The notes beneath the pieces were generated by a model that was given only the letters and a program-made list of their open reading frames with translations, ran no database searches and had not been told where the DNA came from. Source: Hesseltinella vesiculosa (Eukaryota; Mucoromycota; Mucoromycetes; Mucorales; Cunninghamellaceae). From it: DNA of 64,000 nucleotides. Within the stretch, counting starts at the first letter, position 1. Each line of letters starts with the position of its first letter. Positions 27,757 through 37,848 of the stretch are shown here, piece after piece. The position numbers were made by a program, and so were the translations under genes. Location of the stretch: positions 124,001 through 188,000 of the forward strand of contig MCGT01000042.1 of assembly GCA_002104935.1 (NCBI GenBank). The letters are read 5' to 3'.

Positions 27757-30700
27757 TTAGGCTGTAGAAGTTGTAGCAGCGGTGGTAGATTCAGTGCTTG
27801 TGGGAACAGCGGTGGTAGACTCAGTGGAAGTGGTAGCGGCAGTGGTAGGGAGAACAGTCGTGGCGCTGGGTGCGTTGGTTCCAGTAGATGAAGGAGCTGC
27901 CGTCGTGGTTTCGGTAGATGAAGCCCCAATAATGGTGGTCAAGGTGGGTGAACTAGTATCAGTGGTAGATTCAGTGGACGAGGGAGCAGCCGTGGTTGCT
28001 TCAGTGGATGAGGCGACGACAGCGGTGGTTGAAGCGGAAGCGGTGGTGGATTCAGTGGATGAGGCGGAAGCGGTGGTGGATTCAGTAGATGAGGCGGAAG
28101 CGGTGGTGGATTCAGTAGATGAGGCGGAAGCGGTGGTGGATTCAGTGGACGAAGCGGAAGCGGTGGTGGATTCGGTGGATGAAGCGGAAGCGGTGGTGGA
28201 TTCAGTAGATGAGACGGAAGCGGTGGTGGATTCAGTGGATGAAGCGGAAGCGGTGGTGGATTCGGTGGTGGAGACAGTAGCTGTGGCTGACTCGGTCAAA
28301 GTGCTATTGGCGGTAGTGGTTTCTGTCAAAGTGCTGTTCGCAGTGGCAGTGGTGGAGACAGTGGCAGTGGCTGACTCGGTCAAAGTGCTGTTGGCAGTGG
28401 CAGTGGTAGAGACAGTGGCAGTGGCTGATTCAGTCAAAGTGCTATTGGCTGTTGCGGTTTCAGTCAAAGTGCTGTTCGCAGTGGCAGTGGTGGAGACAGT
28501 GGCAGTGGCTGACTCGGTCAAAGTGCTGTTGGCAGTGGCAGTGGTAGAGACAGTGGCAGTGGCTGATTCAGTCAAAGTGCTATTGGCTGTTGCGGTTTCT
28601 GTCAAAGTGCTATTGGAAGTGGCAGTGGTGGAGACAGTGGCAGTGGCTGACTCGGTCAAAGTGCTGTTGGCAGTGGCAGTGGTAGAGACAGTGGCAGTGG
28701 CTGATTCAGTCAAAGTGCTATTGGCTGTTGCGGTTTCAGTCAAAGTGCTGTTGGCAGAGGCAGTGGTGGAGACAGTGGCAGTGGCTGACTCAGTCAGCGT
28801 GCTGTTAGCAGTAGCAGTTTCGGTCAAAGTGCTGTTGCTGGTGGCGGATGCTGTAGTGGAGACAGTGGTGGTAGTGGAGATAGTGGTGGTAGTGGATTCA
28901 GTCAAAGTGCTGTTGGAGGTGGCGGATTCGGTGGACGATGGGGGAGCTGTGGTAGATTCAGTCAGCGTGTTGTTAGCCGTGGATGAGGCGGTGGTTGTAA
29001 GAGTGGTAGATTCGGTTGTGGTAATGGTGGAAGTCGTGGATTCGGTAGTCGTGACGTTGGCTGAAGCAGTGATCGAAGCAGAGGTAGTAACACTTGACGA
29101 AGGTTCAGTGATAACCTCTTCAATTGCGCCATTGGACAGGGTTGATGTGGCTGTTCCAGCAGCAGATCCAGTGACAGTCAAGGTAGTGAAGGGTGTAGGT
29201 TCGGTGACGACTTCCTTAATTTGGCCATTGGACAAGGTGGAGATGGCAGTGCCGGGAAGTGATCCAGGAACGGTGACGGTGGTGATTGGCGTGGGTTCAG
29301 TAACAACTTCTTCAACTTGGCCGTTCGAAAGCGTGGAAATTGCAGTGCCAGGGATAGAGCCTTGAGTGGTGATAGTGGTGATTGGCGTGGGTTCAGTGAC
29401 GATTTCTTTGATTTGGCCGTTGGACAAGGTGGAGATGGCAGTGCCAGGGATTGAACCTTGGGTGGTGACGGTTGTGATTGGTGTAGGTTCAGTAACAATT
29501 TCTTTAACTTGGCCATTGCTAAACGTCGAGAAACCAGTTCCAGGAAGAGAACCTTGGGTGGTGACGGTGGTGATAGGCGTGGGCTCGGTGACAATCTCTT
29601 CAACTTGACCATTGGACAATGTGGAGTATCCGGTACCAGGGGCAGAGCCGATGGTTGTGAGCGTGGTGAAAGGTGTGGGCTCGGTGACAATCTCCTCGAT
29701 TTGACCATTGGACAGTGTGGAATGACCGGTACCAGGGGCAGATCCAATGGTAGTGATGGTGGTGAAAGGCGTGGTGTTGGTGACGACCTCTTCAACCTTG
29801 CCATCTGACAATGTAGAAACACCGGTGCCAGGAAGCGTTCCAGGAACGGTAACGGTGGTGAAGGGTGTAGGTTCGGTGACGACTTCCTTAATTTGGCCAT
29901 TGGACAAGGTGGAGATGGCAGTGCCGGGAAGTGATCCAGGAACGGTGACGGTGGTGATTGGCGTGGGTTCAGTAACAACTTCTTCAACTTGGCCGTTGGA
30001 CAAGGTGGAGATGGCAGTGCCAGGGATAGAGCCTTGGGTGGTGATAGTGGTGATTGGCGTGGGTTCGGTGACGATTTCTTTGATTTGGCCGTTGGACAAG
30101 GTGGAGATGGCAGTGCCAGGGATTGAACCTTGGGTGGTGACGGTTGTGATTGGTGTAGGTTCAGTAACAATTTCTTTAACTTGGCCATTGCTAAACGTCG
30201 AGAAACCAGTTCCAGGAAGAGAACCTTGGGTGGTGACGGTGGTGATAGGCGTGGGCTCGGTGACAATCTCTTCAACTTGACCATTGGACAATGTGGAGTA
30301 TCCGGTACCAGGGGCAGAGCCGATGGTTGTGAGCGTGGTGAAAGGTGTGGGCTCGGTGACAATCTCCTCGATTTGACCATTGGACAGTGTGGAATGACCG
30401 GTACCAGGGGCAGATCCAATGGTAGTGATGGTGGTGAAAGGCGTGGTGTTGGTGACGACCTCTTCAACCTTACCATCTGACAATGTAGAAACACCGGTGC
30501 CAGGAAGCGTTCCAGGAACGGTAACGGTGGTGAAGGGTGTAGGTTCGGTGACGACTTCCTTAATTTGGCCATTGGACAAGGTGGAGATGGCAGTGCCAGG
30601 AAGTGATCCAGGAACGGTGACGGTGGTGATTGGTGTGGGTTCAGTAACAACTTCTTCAACTTGGCCGTTGGACAAGGTGGAGATGGCAGTGCCAGGGATA

Positions 30701-32967
30701 GAGCCTTGGGTGGTGATGGTTGTGATTGGCGTGGGTTCGGTGACGATTTCCTTAACTTGACCGTTGGACAGAGTTGAAACCCCAGTGCCAGGGAGAGGGC
30801 CAGGGACAGTGACAGTAGTGAAAGGTGTTGCAATGGTTACCGCGATTACTTCGGAGCCATCGGACATTGTCATGATGCCAGTTCCAGCGATTGGCCCAGT
30901 GACGTTGATAGTAGACAATGGTGCAATAAGAGTGGTTTCGATTTGTTCAATTTGGCCATTCGATAGGGTCGAGACGCCAGTTCCAGGAACAGATCCAGGA
31001 ACGGTGATCGTGGTGAAAGGAGTAGGTACAGTCACAACGACTTCTTCAGAGCCGTCCTCTAGAGTGGAAGTGAAGTTGCCAGGAACAAGGCCAGGAACAG
31101 TGGTGGTTGTGAAAGGCTTAGCGTTGGTGACGACGACTTGGATTTGCCCGTCAGACAACGTGGTGGAAGCGGTACCAGGCACCTTACCAACGGTGGAAAT
31201 GGTTGTAACGGGTGTCGCTGTCGTGACAATCATCTCAACTTGTCCATTAGCCAATGTGCTGAGAGCCGTGCCTGGAAGAGGTCCGGCAGTGGTAATGGTT
31301 GTGATTGGTGTAGCTGAGCCGACAAGAATTTCGACATCACCATCTGACAGCGTAATTGTCGACGTGTAAGGTGAAGGAGCAGGCACAACGGAAGTGAATG
31401 TTGGAGCTGGAGTTGCAACAATGACGAGCAAGGCGCCGTTAGACAAAGTAGTTGTGGTCGTGTAAGCGTTTTCAGCAGCGATGGTGGTGGTTGAAAATGG
31501 CGTAGGCGTGCCAATTTGGATTTGTTCAGCGCCATTTTCCAGCGTCGAAGTGGAGGTGTAAGGGGTGGTCGCTGCTTTGGTGACCGTTGTGAATGGAGTG
31601 ACCGTTCCGACGATAACTTGCTGTGCTCCGTTAGATAACAGCGATGTTGAAATAAATGGCACGGTGGCGGCAACAGTGAGGGTGGTGAACGGAGTCGCCG
31701 TTCCAATTATTACCTGCTCAGCCCCATTGGCCAGGGTGGATGTCGAGGTGAATGGTGCAGAAGCAGCAGTAGTGAGAGTGGTGTATGGTGTGACCATGCC
31801 AACAATGACTTCTTCTGAGCCATCGGCCAAGGTCGACGTGATGGTGAATGGTGTTGTAGCAGGGGTAGTGACGGTAGTGAATGCGATGGCCGAGCCGATG
31901 ACGATTTTTTCAGAGCCATCTGCCATTGTTGTGGTGCTGGAGAAGGGTGCCTTAGCGGAGACGGTGACGGTGGCGATTGGGGTGGCGGTGCCGACCACAA
32001 CCTGTTCAGCGCCTCCATCAAGGGTGGATGTGGAAGTGAATGGAACAGAAGCAGGGACGGTGATTGTTTTGAATGGAGTGACGGAACCAACAATAACCTT
32101 TAGAGAATCATCGGGCAAAGTAGAAGTAACAGTGAAAGGAGTAGTTGCTGGCGTGGTGACGGTGGCGTAGGGAGTGGGCGATCCAATGATAACAAGCAGA
32201 TCGCCACCTGGCAAGGTGCTTGTGCTGGTGAAAGGCGTTCGCGCGGGGTTAGTAACCGTTGTAGTAGAAGGAGTGTGCGGTTGCTGTGAAGTGGTTGCTG
32301 GTGGCTGCTGTGACGATTCTGGTGGAGTTTGTGAAGTTGTAGCCGATGGCTGTGTAGCAGGGGCAGTGCCTGTGACGCCAATAATCAGCTGAACAGCACC
32401 GTTGGGAAGTGTTGCAGTGCTAGTAAAGGGTGAATCGACCGTGGTCGTCACCGTTGTAAAAGGAGTGGCTGATCCAACAACAACTTCCACTGCACCGTTG
32501 GGTAAGGTCATGGTACTGGTGAAAGGCAGCATGGCCCCGGTGTTAACGGTTCGGAATGGAATGGGTACTTCAACAATAACCTTGACATCACCGTCTGGCA
32601 TAGTGATAGTGCTAGTTGAAGGGGGGCCGAGTACAGATTTTGTAATGGTAGCAATTTGGATTGTGGTTGGCTGCACGACCGATGTTGTGTGAGTAACAGC
32701 AGGGGCGGTAGTTGTCGTAGTGGTTGACACCTGCGTAGCAACCGTCAATGTGGTGGTGGGTGGTAGTTGACTAAGATGACCATTACCATAATCACAGACA
32801 ATAATAGGAATGGTTACTGTTGCCTCGTAGTGGTAATCTTCGTTAAACTCTGCACCTTCATGGGCATTGGCGGCGCTCAGCAATAGCAGAATGTAGCAAA
32901 ACGCAAGCACCCAGGCTGAGCGTAGTGGATATAATTTCTTGTGCTTTAGCTTTGTGGGTGACGGCAT
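27757..32967 (-). CDS. Secreted Ser/Thr-rich repeat protein, adhesin-like
   Basis: One 1,736-residue exon. Residues 1-36 form a basic then hydrophobic signal peptide ending AANA-HEG. A short unique region with one Cys follows. Then come about 36 copies of a 32-residue repeat with consensus PGTxxSTLSNGQxEEIVTEP, each ending in TPxTTxT; early copies use PFTSTSTLxxGAEQVIVGTA instead. One copy (number 3) is interrupted by a Pro/Gln/Ser linker. The last third is Ser/Thr/Ala-rich, with many NSTLTES units (N-glycosylation sequons) and a run of TESTTASASS units. No hydrophobic GPI-attachment tail is present at the C-terminus. Composition and layout match fungal cell-wall or adhesin-like mucins, but no ligand-binding domain is recognised, so the role is inferred. 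Very long open frames in other phases are by-products of the repeats. Confidence 0.8.
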   Translation of the reverse strand: MPSPTKLKHKKLYPLRSAWVLAFCYILLLLSAANAHEGAEFNEDYHYEATVTIPIIVCDYGNGHLSQLPPTTTLTVATQVSTTTTTTAPAVTHTTSVVQPTTIQIATITKSVLGPPSTSTITMPDGDVKVIVEVPIPFRTVNTGAMLPFTSTMTLPNGAVEVVVGSATPFTTVTTTVDSPFTSTATLPNGAVQLIIGVTGTAPATQPSATTSQTPPESSQQPPATTSQQPHTPSTTTVTNPARTPFTSTSTLPGGDLLVIIGSPTPYATVTTPATTPFTVTSTLPDDSLKVIVGSVTPFKTITVPASVPFTSTSTLDGGAEQVVVGTATPIATVTVSAKAPFSSTTTMADGSEKIVIGSAIAFTTVTTPATTPFTITSTLADGSEEVIVGMVTPYTTLTTAASAPFTSTSTLANGAEQVIIGTATPFTTLTVAATVPFISTSLLSNGAQQVIVGTVTPFTTVTKAATTPYTSTSTLENGAEQIQIGTPTPFSTTTIAAENAYTTTTTLSNGALLVIVATPAPTFTSVVPAPSPYTSTITLSDGDVEILVGSATPITTITTAGPLPGTALSTLANGQVEMIVTTATPVTTISTVGKVPGTASTTLSDGQIQVVVTNAKPFTTTTVPGLVPGNFTSTLEDGSEEVVVTVPTPFTTITVPGSVPGTGVSTLSNGQIEQIETTLIAPLSTINVTGPIAGTGIMTMSDGSEVIAVTIATPFTTVTVPGPLPGTGVSTLSNGQVKEIVTEPTPITTITTQGSIPGTAISTLSNGQVEEVVTEPTPITTVTVPGSLPGTAISTLSNGQIKEVVTEPTPFTTVTVPGTLPGTGVSTLSDGKVEEVVTNTTPFTTITTIGSAPGTGHSTLSNGQIEEIVTEPTPFTTLTTIGSAPGTGYSTLSNGQVEEIVTEPTPITTVTTQGSLPGTGFSTFSNGQVKEIVTEPTPITTVTTQGSIPGTAISTLSNGQIKEIVTEPTPITTITTQGSIPGTAISTLSNGQVEEVVTEPTPITTVTVPGSLPGTAISTLSNGQIKEVVTEPTPFTTVTVPGTLPGTGVSTLSDGKVEEVVTNTTPFTTITTIGSAPGTGHSTLSNGQIEEIVTEPTPFTTLTTIGSAPGTGYSTLSNGQVEEIVTEPTPITTVTTQGSLPGTGFSTFSNGQVKEIVTEPTPITTVTTQGSIPGTAISTLSNGQIKEIVTEPTPITTITTQGSIPGTAISTLSNGQVEEVVTEPTPITTVTVPGSLPGTAISTLSNGQIKEVVTEPTPFTTLTVTGSAAGTATSTLSNGAIEEVITEPSSSVTTSASITASANVTTTESTTSTITTTESTTLTTTASSTANNTLTESTTAPPSSTESATSNSTLTESTTTTISTTTTVSTTASATSNSTLTETATANSTLTESATATVSTTASANSTLTETATANSTLTESATATVSTTATANSTLTESATATVSTTATSNSTLTETATANSTLTESATATVSTTATANSTLTESATATVSTTATANSTLTETATANSTLTESATATVSTTATANSTLTESATATVSTTATANSTLTETTTANSTLTESATATVSTTESTTASASSTESTTASVSSTESTTASASSTESTTASASSTESTTASASSTESTTASASSTESTTASASSTESTTASASTTAVVASSTEATTAAPSSTESTTDTSSPTLTTIIGASSTETTTAAPSSTGTNAPSATTVLPTTAATTSTESTTAVPTSTESTTAATTSTA
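28036..28275 (-). repeat. 30-bp tandem repeat encoding TESTTASASS units
   Basis: About eight 30-bp units (GGAAGCGGTGGTGGATTCAG on the plus strand, then TGGATGAGGC) repeat with few substitutions and encode the decapeptide array near the C-terminus of the surface protein. Confidence 0.9.
29187..30745 (-). repeat. 672-bp higher-order repeat inside the surface-protein gene
   Basis: Seven successive 96-bp repeats form a block that recurs at a 672-bp offset almost unchanged; for example GACTTCCTTA occurs at 29209, 29881 and 30553. Two full units and part of a third are present. Near-identity implies recent duplication or gene conversion within the array. Confidence 0.9.
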
Positions 32968-35059
32968 AGCCTTTATTGATAGCAGAGAGAATCCCCGTCA
33001 AAGTAAATCGAAGAAAAAAAGAGCAACCCAGCTCAGCTTCCATTTATAAATCCTCCTTTCTTAAGCAGCGTACCTGGATCAGCTGTAAAAGAAATTCCTC
33101 CGATTTTTATTTCTGCAAGAATGCAAAGCTTAAATGTGCGGGGATGGCCCTGTGATAAGAATGCAGTTCCTGGTTTTTTTTTGCGTGTATTTTAAAAAAT
33201 GAACCCCTCTATCCTATTTTTTTTTTTTTTTTTTTTTTTGCTCTTGTGAAGTATGTACATCGAAACCTTCTCAATCCATGATTTTACTTGCGAAATTCAG
33301 TTCTGCAAATAAAGATCGTCAAATCCGAAACGGAGATGATCAGTGCGTATATGAGTGAGATTTTCGTTGTGGAAAGGGGCTGTAAAGACACAAAGATGAT
33401 GTGCAATCCCATTAACAAAAGTGTAGACATTACTTAATTAGTTTCGTTGCCTGTTTATTTTTTCTTTTTCTGGGCATTCTCACCAGGATGTCCAAATCAT
33501 CACACGTCTACCTCCAAGCATTTTCGACATTTCCAGGGATGAGGTCGTCTGGTATGGTCATCCTAATTCCATTCATTATGTGCTCAGTGCTGTCTTCCAT
33601 GAATCGTCTTGAAAAAAAAAGCTATTGCTGAGGTCGATGGCCATCTCGGTGTGTTGAGCATCGTGGAATGCTTTATCACCCCTTTTTCATCTCATCGGAA
33701 GCTGTAGAAACCCCAGAGCAAAGTTTCGAGAAGAAGCACGAGTCCAAACACTTGATCATATTGATATTCACAAGGTGACCACCCCCTGAAACTTCGAACG
33801 ATTAGAACCCCAGATCACCAACGTGTTTCTTGCACAATGCAGCCAGTTCGTTGTGGACACAGTTACCCATAGGCTGAGCTCTCGTTCTATGGGATATATG
33901 AAAAGGACATTAGGAGATTAGAGTGCTCGCTGACGTTCAGGTTTACAATTGTCATCATCGGCCTTCTTTCTTTCAGGCTGCAAAGTCGTGGCATCTTCAT
34001 CCTTGGCCATCGAGGCATAGGCTGAAAAGGAGTCGAAAATCTGACCTCTGCAAGTAACCCCAAATCAAATAAAAGTGTAGGGAGCTGGCTGGGATATTTA
34101 ATGTGACCCATTCGCGTCGTGCTGATCTGTTGATTGTGAGCAAGATACAAGGGCTGGTCGGTTTCGAGGATCTTCTGACTTTGCAGCCCATAAGTCCTCT
34201 CAAAGTTCACCCTAGCCTTGACGAAGACGTATTTCAGCTTCGCTGTTGCTGTGGCACATGAAGCCATGTTACTGCTAGGAGTTGCAATTGCTGACAGCCT
34301 TCCATACAAGGTGATTTGGTGACATCGCCTCGTATTTTCTTCGTAAAGAGAATTTGCTTCCGAAGCCAATCTTTGTGGGGGTTGAAGACAAAGCGAAGGC
34401 GCGAGAGTGGATTACCAACCTCTGATATTTTAACATGTACAGCGGCCACTACTACAATATCAGTCAATTCTTTTCTATCGATATTTTCTCCAAAACTTCA
34501 GCCTTACCGCGACTAACGTCACTCATTCTCAAACGCAGATCAAAAGAGTGCACAGCTCACTGTCAAATCATGGTCTGCAACTGGATCGTGTTAATTCCAT
34601 AGAGCATATTCAAAAGTACTAACCAGGAACATCAGAGGACCTCCAAGTCCAGCTTATGAGGCTGACCTCAGCGTAATGGATATATTATGGTGAGAAAAAG
34701 AAAAATATAAAGGGCAGACCAAAGAGATTACCTATTGATTTTTGCAGGTACATTCATGAAAATCGCCAGAGGTAGATTTAAATTTTCCTTTGGAGAATCG
34801 TCTTGAAACAAGTAAACTACCTTTATGTATAATCAAGGCAAACATCACAGCGACATTTTATTGTATGGTTGCAAAAATGTCACGATAAAAGAATACAATA
34901 AATGGACTAGCGAAAGTGAAAGGAAGAAATGTGAACCCCGAATTGTTGGAAGGTCCCTCTTTTTTTTTTTCTTTTTTTTTTTTTTTTTTACAGCATCCTT
35001 TTTCTTCTATTCCTTTCAGTGTTTACCACTTTGTAATCCTGTAGGAAATATAAAGAACA
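32968..35059. other. Intergenic region, no convincing gene
   Basis: Holds the promoter side of the surface-protein gene and the leader of COG8. On the minus strand, 34523-33887 has an ATG (MSDVSR), a possible 56-bp intron and two open frames, but neither looks like a known family and they compete with each other. Long T tracts occur near 33220-33239 and 34961-34989. Confidence 0.45.
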
Positions 35060-37027
35060 ATGTCTGTATCTGACTCATTTAATACAGAAGCGCAAGACAA
35101 TACAGAGCTATTTCATTTGTTGACGGATGACTGGAACGATGAAGATGGTGAGCTAGTTCGCACGTCACCCTGGACTTTGGATTACCTGGCTCGATTAACT
35201 TCACTGACACTGGATGGCCTAACTCGTGAACCGGCTACACTACGCGATAATCAGCTCAATGTGAAGAATGAAGCACAAAAACTGGCGTTCGCTGAATACC
35301 CGACATTTCTCCATGCCCAAGCCTGTCGACGAGAGATGAACACCACCTTTCAAGAAGTTGACACGCACCTGGATCAGTTTGTCGACACCATTCCCAAGCT
35401 AGAAGATGCATGGAATCAGTTTCGGCAGAAGAGCCAAGATCTGGTACAAGAACGTAACAAGGTGACTCGCGTACTGGACTACCAAAACGTCTTGGTCGAT
35501 CTGCTCGAACTGCCTCAGCTCATGGAGACATTAGTATGGAACGGTTACTACACGGAGGCTATGGATCTGGCGGCTCACGTTCGTCGCCTGCATATCCGCT
35601 ACCCTTTGGCCATCATGGATGATATCCAGCAACAGATCCAAGCCTCTTCTGATGTGATGTTGGTCCAGCTGATCGCCCACCTCCGTCGCCCCATCAAACT
35701 CGCAGCAGCCATGAACGTCATTGGGTATTTGCGCCGTATGGATGTCATTTCCTCAGATACTGATCTTCGCCTTGTGTTTTTGCGCTGCCGTCACGATTTT
35801 CTTGAACTTCGGCTGGAAAACCTCCGCAAGTCGTTTGAACACGCTACTACCTCATCGCCATTGACTGCGACTCCAACGGAAACATCATCTTCTACGAGCC
35901 CGTTGCCACGACGTCAGGACATGTTTGACTATCTGAAACGATATATCGACATCATGCGCGAACAAATCTTTGAAATGGCTACGCAGTGTATGTCCATATT
36001 TTCCGCCAAGGAGCCAGACACAATTCTTGCCGACTACATGGTCCATCTTATAGGGGAGATGCAGCAATCATTGACAGATCACTTGGCTGTCTTGGATGAC
36101 ACTTCTGCCTTGGCATCGCTGCTGACCCAAGTCCAGTATTGCGGAATGTCACTAGGGCGTGTTGGCCTCGATTTCAGACTGCTATTTGTGCAGGCGTTCC
36201 AGAAAGCCATTGAACCGCTGGTGCTGCGCCTGATGGACCAAGCCCTGACCTCTTTGACACAAACGCTGGAACCGATCTTATCGAGCATTCCTCCTCCAAA
36301 CACGTGGCTCTTACCAGCATCTACATACTCCTTGGCCACCAAATCGTTATCCGACAACCAGCTGCAAGCCAGCGACAAACAAGGTGATGGATTGCTACCA
36401 CGACCGTTTCAACCACCATTGCTACTCGTTGACTACCCCTGTCTTGCAGCCTTCACCAATGGGATTCTGACATCCTTCAATGCTCTGCGTCTGATACCTG
36501 CCCTGCACCTCGCAGATATCACACAGCAACACCTGACTATGTGCTTGATGAAAGTCGCTCATCTCATCAAACAATACGCCGACCAAGCAAATGCTCTGTA
36601 CCCAGATCAAGCGGATATCGTCACCTCTTTCGTTACAGCTTACACCCGGTCCTGCGTCCCATATCTCCAACGTTGTCTGGCCGAAGGCATTTACAAAAAG
36701 GCAACCAATCCCTCAATCAAGTCAGATCTGAACGTACTCTTTAAGGAGCATTTCACTATGGCCGACGACAATGCCACTGTTTCCCCGTCACTGGATCAAC
36801 AACAACCCTCGGCAATCCATTCTATTGATAACGCTCCACACCCGCAAGCAGACAATACCGCAGACCCGACAAAAGAGATAACCGGCAGTAACGCTTCGGC
36901 CGATGATGGACATACGACTGACGACCCAGCTACACCAGCAGCTTCCCTTCCAATCAGCGATGACCAACCCATTAGCTTAATTGATACCTCAGAGCCAATT
37001 GCTTTGGATAAACTCGCCATTGAATAA
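35060..37027 (+). CDS. COG8: Conserved oligomeric Golgi complex subunit 8
   Basis: An intronless ORF of 655 residues. The Dor1/COG8 core is visible: YLARLTSLTLDGLTREP, CRREMNTTFQEVDTHLD, LLELPQLMETLVWNGYYTEA, a hallmark of the family, and RLHIRYPLAIMDDIQQQI. A Ser/Thr loop near residue 280 and a C-terminal Asp/Ser/Thr/Pro-rich tail (about 570-655) are probably disordered. COG8 belongs to lobe B of the COG tether, which captures retrograde intra-Golgi vesicles. The ATG at 35060 gives an acidic N-terminus like that of orthologues. An intronless structure contrasts with most neighbours, though the inositol phosphate kinase gene is also intronless. Confidence 0.92.
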   Translation: MSVSDSFNTEAQDNTELFHLLTDDWNDEDGELVRTSPWTLDYLARLTSLTLDGLTREPATLRDNQLNVKNEAQKLAFAEYPTFLHAQACRREMNTTFQEVDTHLDQFVDTIPKLEDAWNQFRQKSQDLVQERNKVTRVLDYQNVLVDLLELPQLMETLVWNGYYTEAMDLAAHVRRLHIRYPLAIMDDIQQQIQASSDVMLVQLIAHLRRPIKLAAAMNVIGYLRRMDVISSDTDLRLVFLRCRHDFLELRLENLRKSFEHATTSSPLTATPTETSSSTSPLPRRQDMFDYLKRYIDIMREQIFEMATQCMSIFSAKEPDTILADYMVHLIGEMQQSLTDHLAVLDDTSALASLLTQVQYCGMSLGRVGLDFRLLFVQAFQKAIEPLVLRLMDQALTSLTQTLEPILSSIPPPNTWLLPASTYSLATKSLSDNQLQASDKQGDGLLPRPFQPPLLLVDYPCLAAFTNGILTSFNALRLIPALHLADITQQHLTMCLMKVAHLIKQYADQANALYPDQADIVTSFVTAYTRSCVPYLQRCLAEGIYKKATNPSIKSDLNVLFKEHFTMADDNATVSPSLDQQQPSAIHSIDNAPHPQADNTADPTKEITGSNASADDGHTTDDPATPAASLPISDDQPISLIDTSEPIALDKLAIE

Positions 37028-37339
37028 AAAAGTTTGTACGAGGCAAAAAAGGTTTAATTGCGTGACCAAAGTTGAGCCTGGGTGAACTAAAGTGGGCCAG
37101 AATACAATAGTGGCTAGCAAGAAGAATTATTAACAGGCAAAATTAATTTGCACAGAAGCCATGCTTGAACTCACAAAAATATGAGTGTGCGAGAAGCATA
37201 ATCAAGTGCATGCGAATAAATTTTTACAACATGTTTGCCAGCCTCCAGCTCTTTCGCCCGCTGTCTGAGTGACTTGTAATCAGTACCATTTCTCATCATA
37301 TTGTACTGGTGCAATTTTGCACTGTATTTTTCATGAAAA

Positions 37340-37848
37340 TGGCCGAATTTTCATTTCTTTTAGAAGTGATTTTTAATGGCCCCGGGCGTGACATCGTTCC
37401 ACACCATTTTGCAATGAAAATTGCTGTCTTCGCATTGATTTTGTAAAGGTCGCTCCCTATCATATTCTTGCTGTGAGGGCTTTCTGCAGCTCGAAGGACA
37501 TGCTCCATGAGCTTTTTGCTGATAAAAAAAAATAAAAAGTGAGTCACTGGCATCACACATCAGCCATTTATATTTACCAATAATGCCGTTTAAACGACTG
37601 AATGGTACCAGCATCAAGATGTTGGTACTGGCTGGTCGTGCTAGGATGTAAAAATATTATTTCTAAATTTCCAAGGCATTTTTTCAGCTCATCATCGATT
37701 TTATGAGTTGGAGCATTGTCCAAGATGAGGAAGCATTTTTGACAACGGCGTCTTTTGAACATATTTCCACAATGCAGTGCCGGAACACATCACTGGTCAT
37801 CCAGGCTTTTTGGTTTCCGTAAACCCAGTTATGTCGATAGGGCTGACG
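37340..37848 (-). pseudogene. Pogo/Tigger-type DDE transposase remnant
   Basis: Minus-strand frames together read YGNQKAWMTSDVFRHCIVEI, then FLILDNAPTHKIDDELKKCL, IIFLHPSTTSQYQHLDAGTI, QSFKRHYW and WNDVTPGAIKNHF. This order matches the DDE_1 superfamily (pogo, Tigger, CENP-B-like): the second catalytic Asp in LDNAPTH, the third in the QHLDAG position, and the C-terminal AWN.V.P..I helix. The blocks lie in different frames, so at least two frameshifts separate them. The N-terminal DNA-binding part and the first Asp are missing; the sequence runs directly into the foldback repeat at 37849. It is a dead copy of a DNA transposon gene. Confidence 0.8.

Noticed and set aside
27782..29365. 527-residue open frame antisense to the surface-protein gene
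   Set aside because: It is Val/Asp/Ser low complexity produced by reading the Ser/Thr repeat array on the other strand. It has no independent start context or domain.
29178..30833. 551-residue Leu/Pro/Ser frame on the same strand as the surface-protein gene
   Set aside because: It is the alternative phase of the 96-bp repeats, and the repeat length divisible by three keeps all phases open.
33887..34523. Possible two-exon small gene on the minus strand
   Set aside because: A start (MSDVSR) and a plausible intron exist, but two downstream frames compete and neither is recognisable. It was left as intergenic.
37560..37770. Intact transposase gene
   Set aside because: The catalytic block is open for only about 62 codons. 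Flanking conserved blocks are in other frames, so it is a pseudogene.
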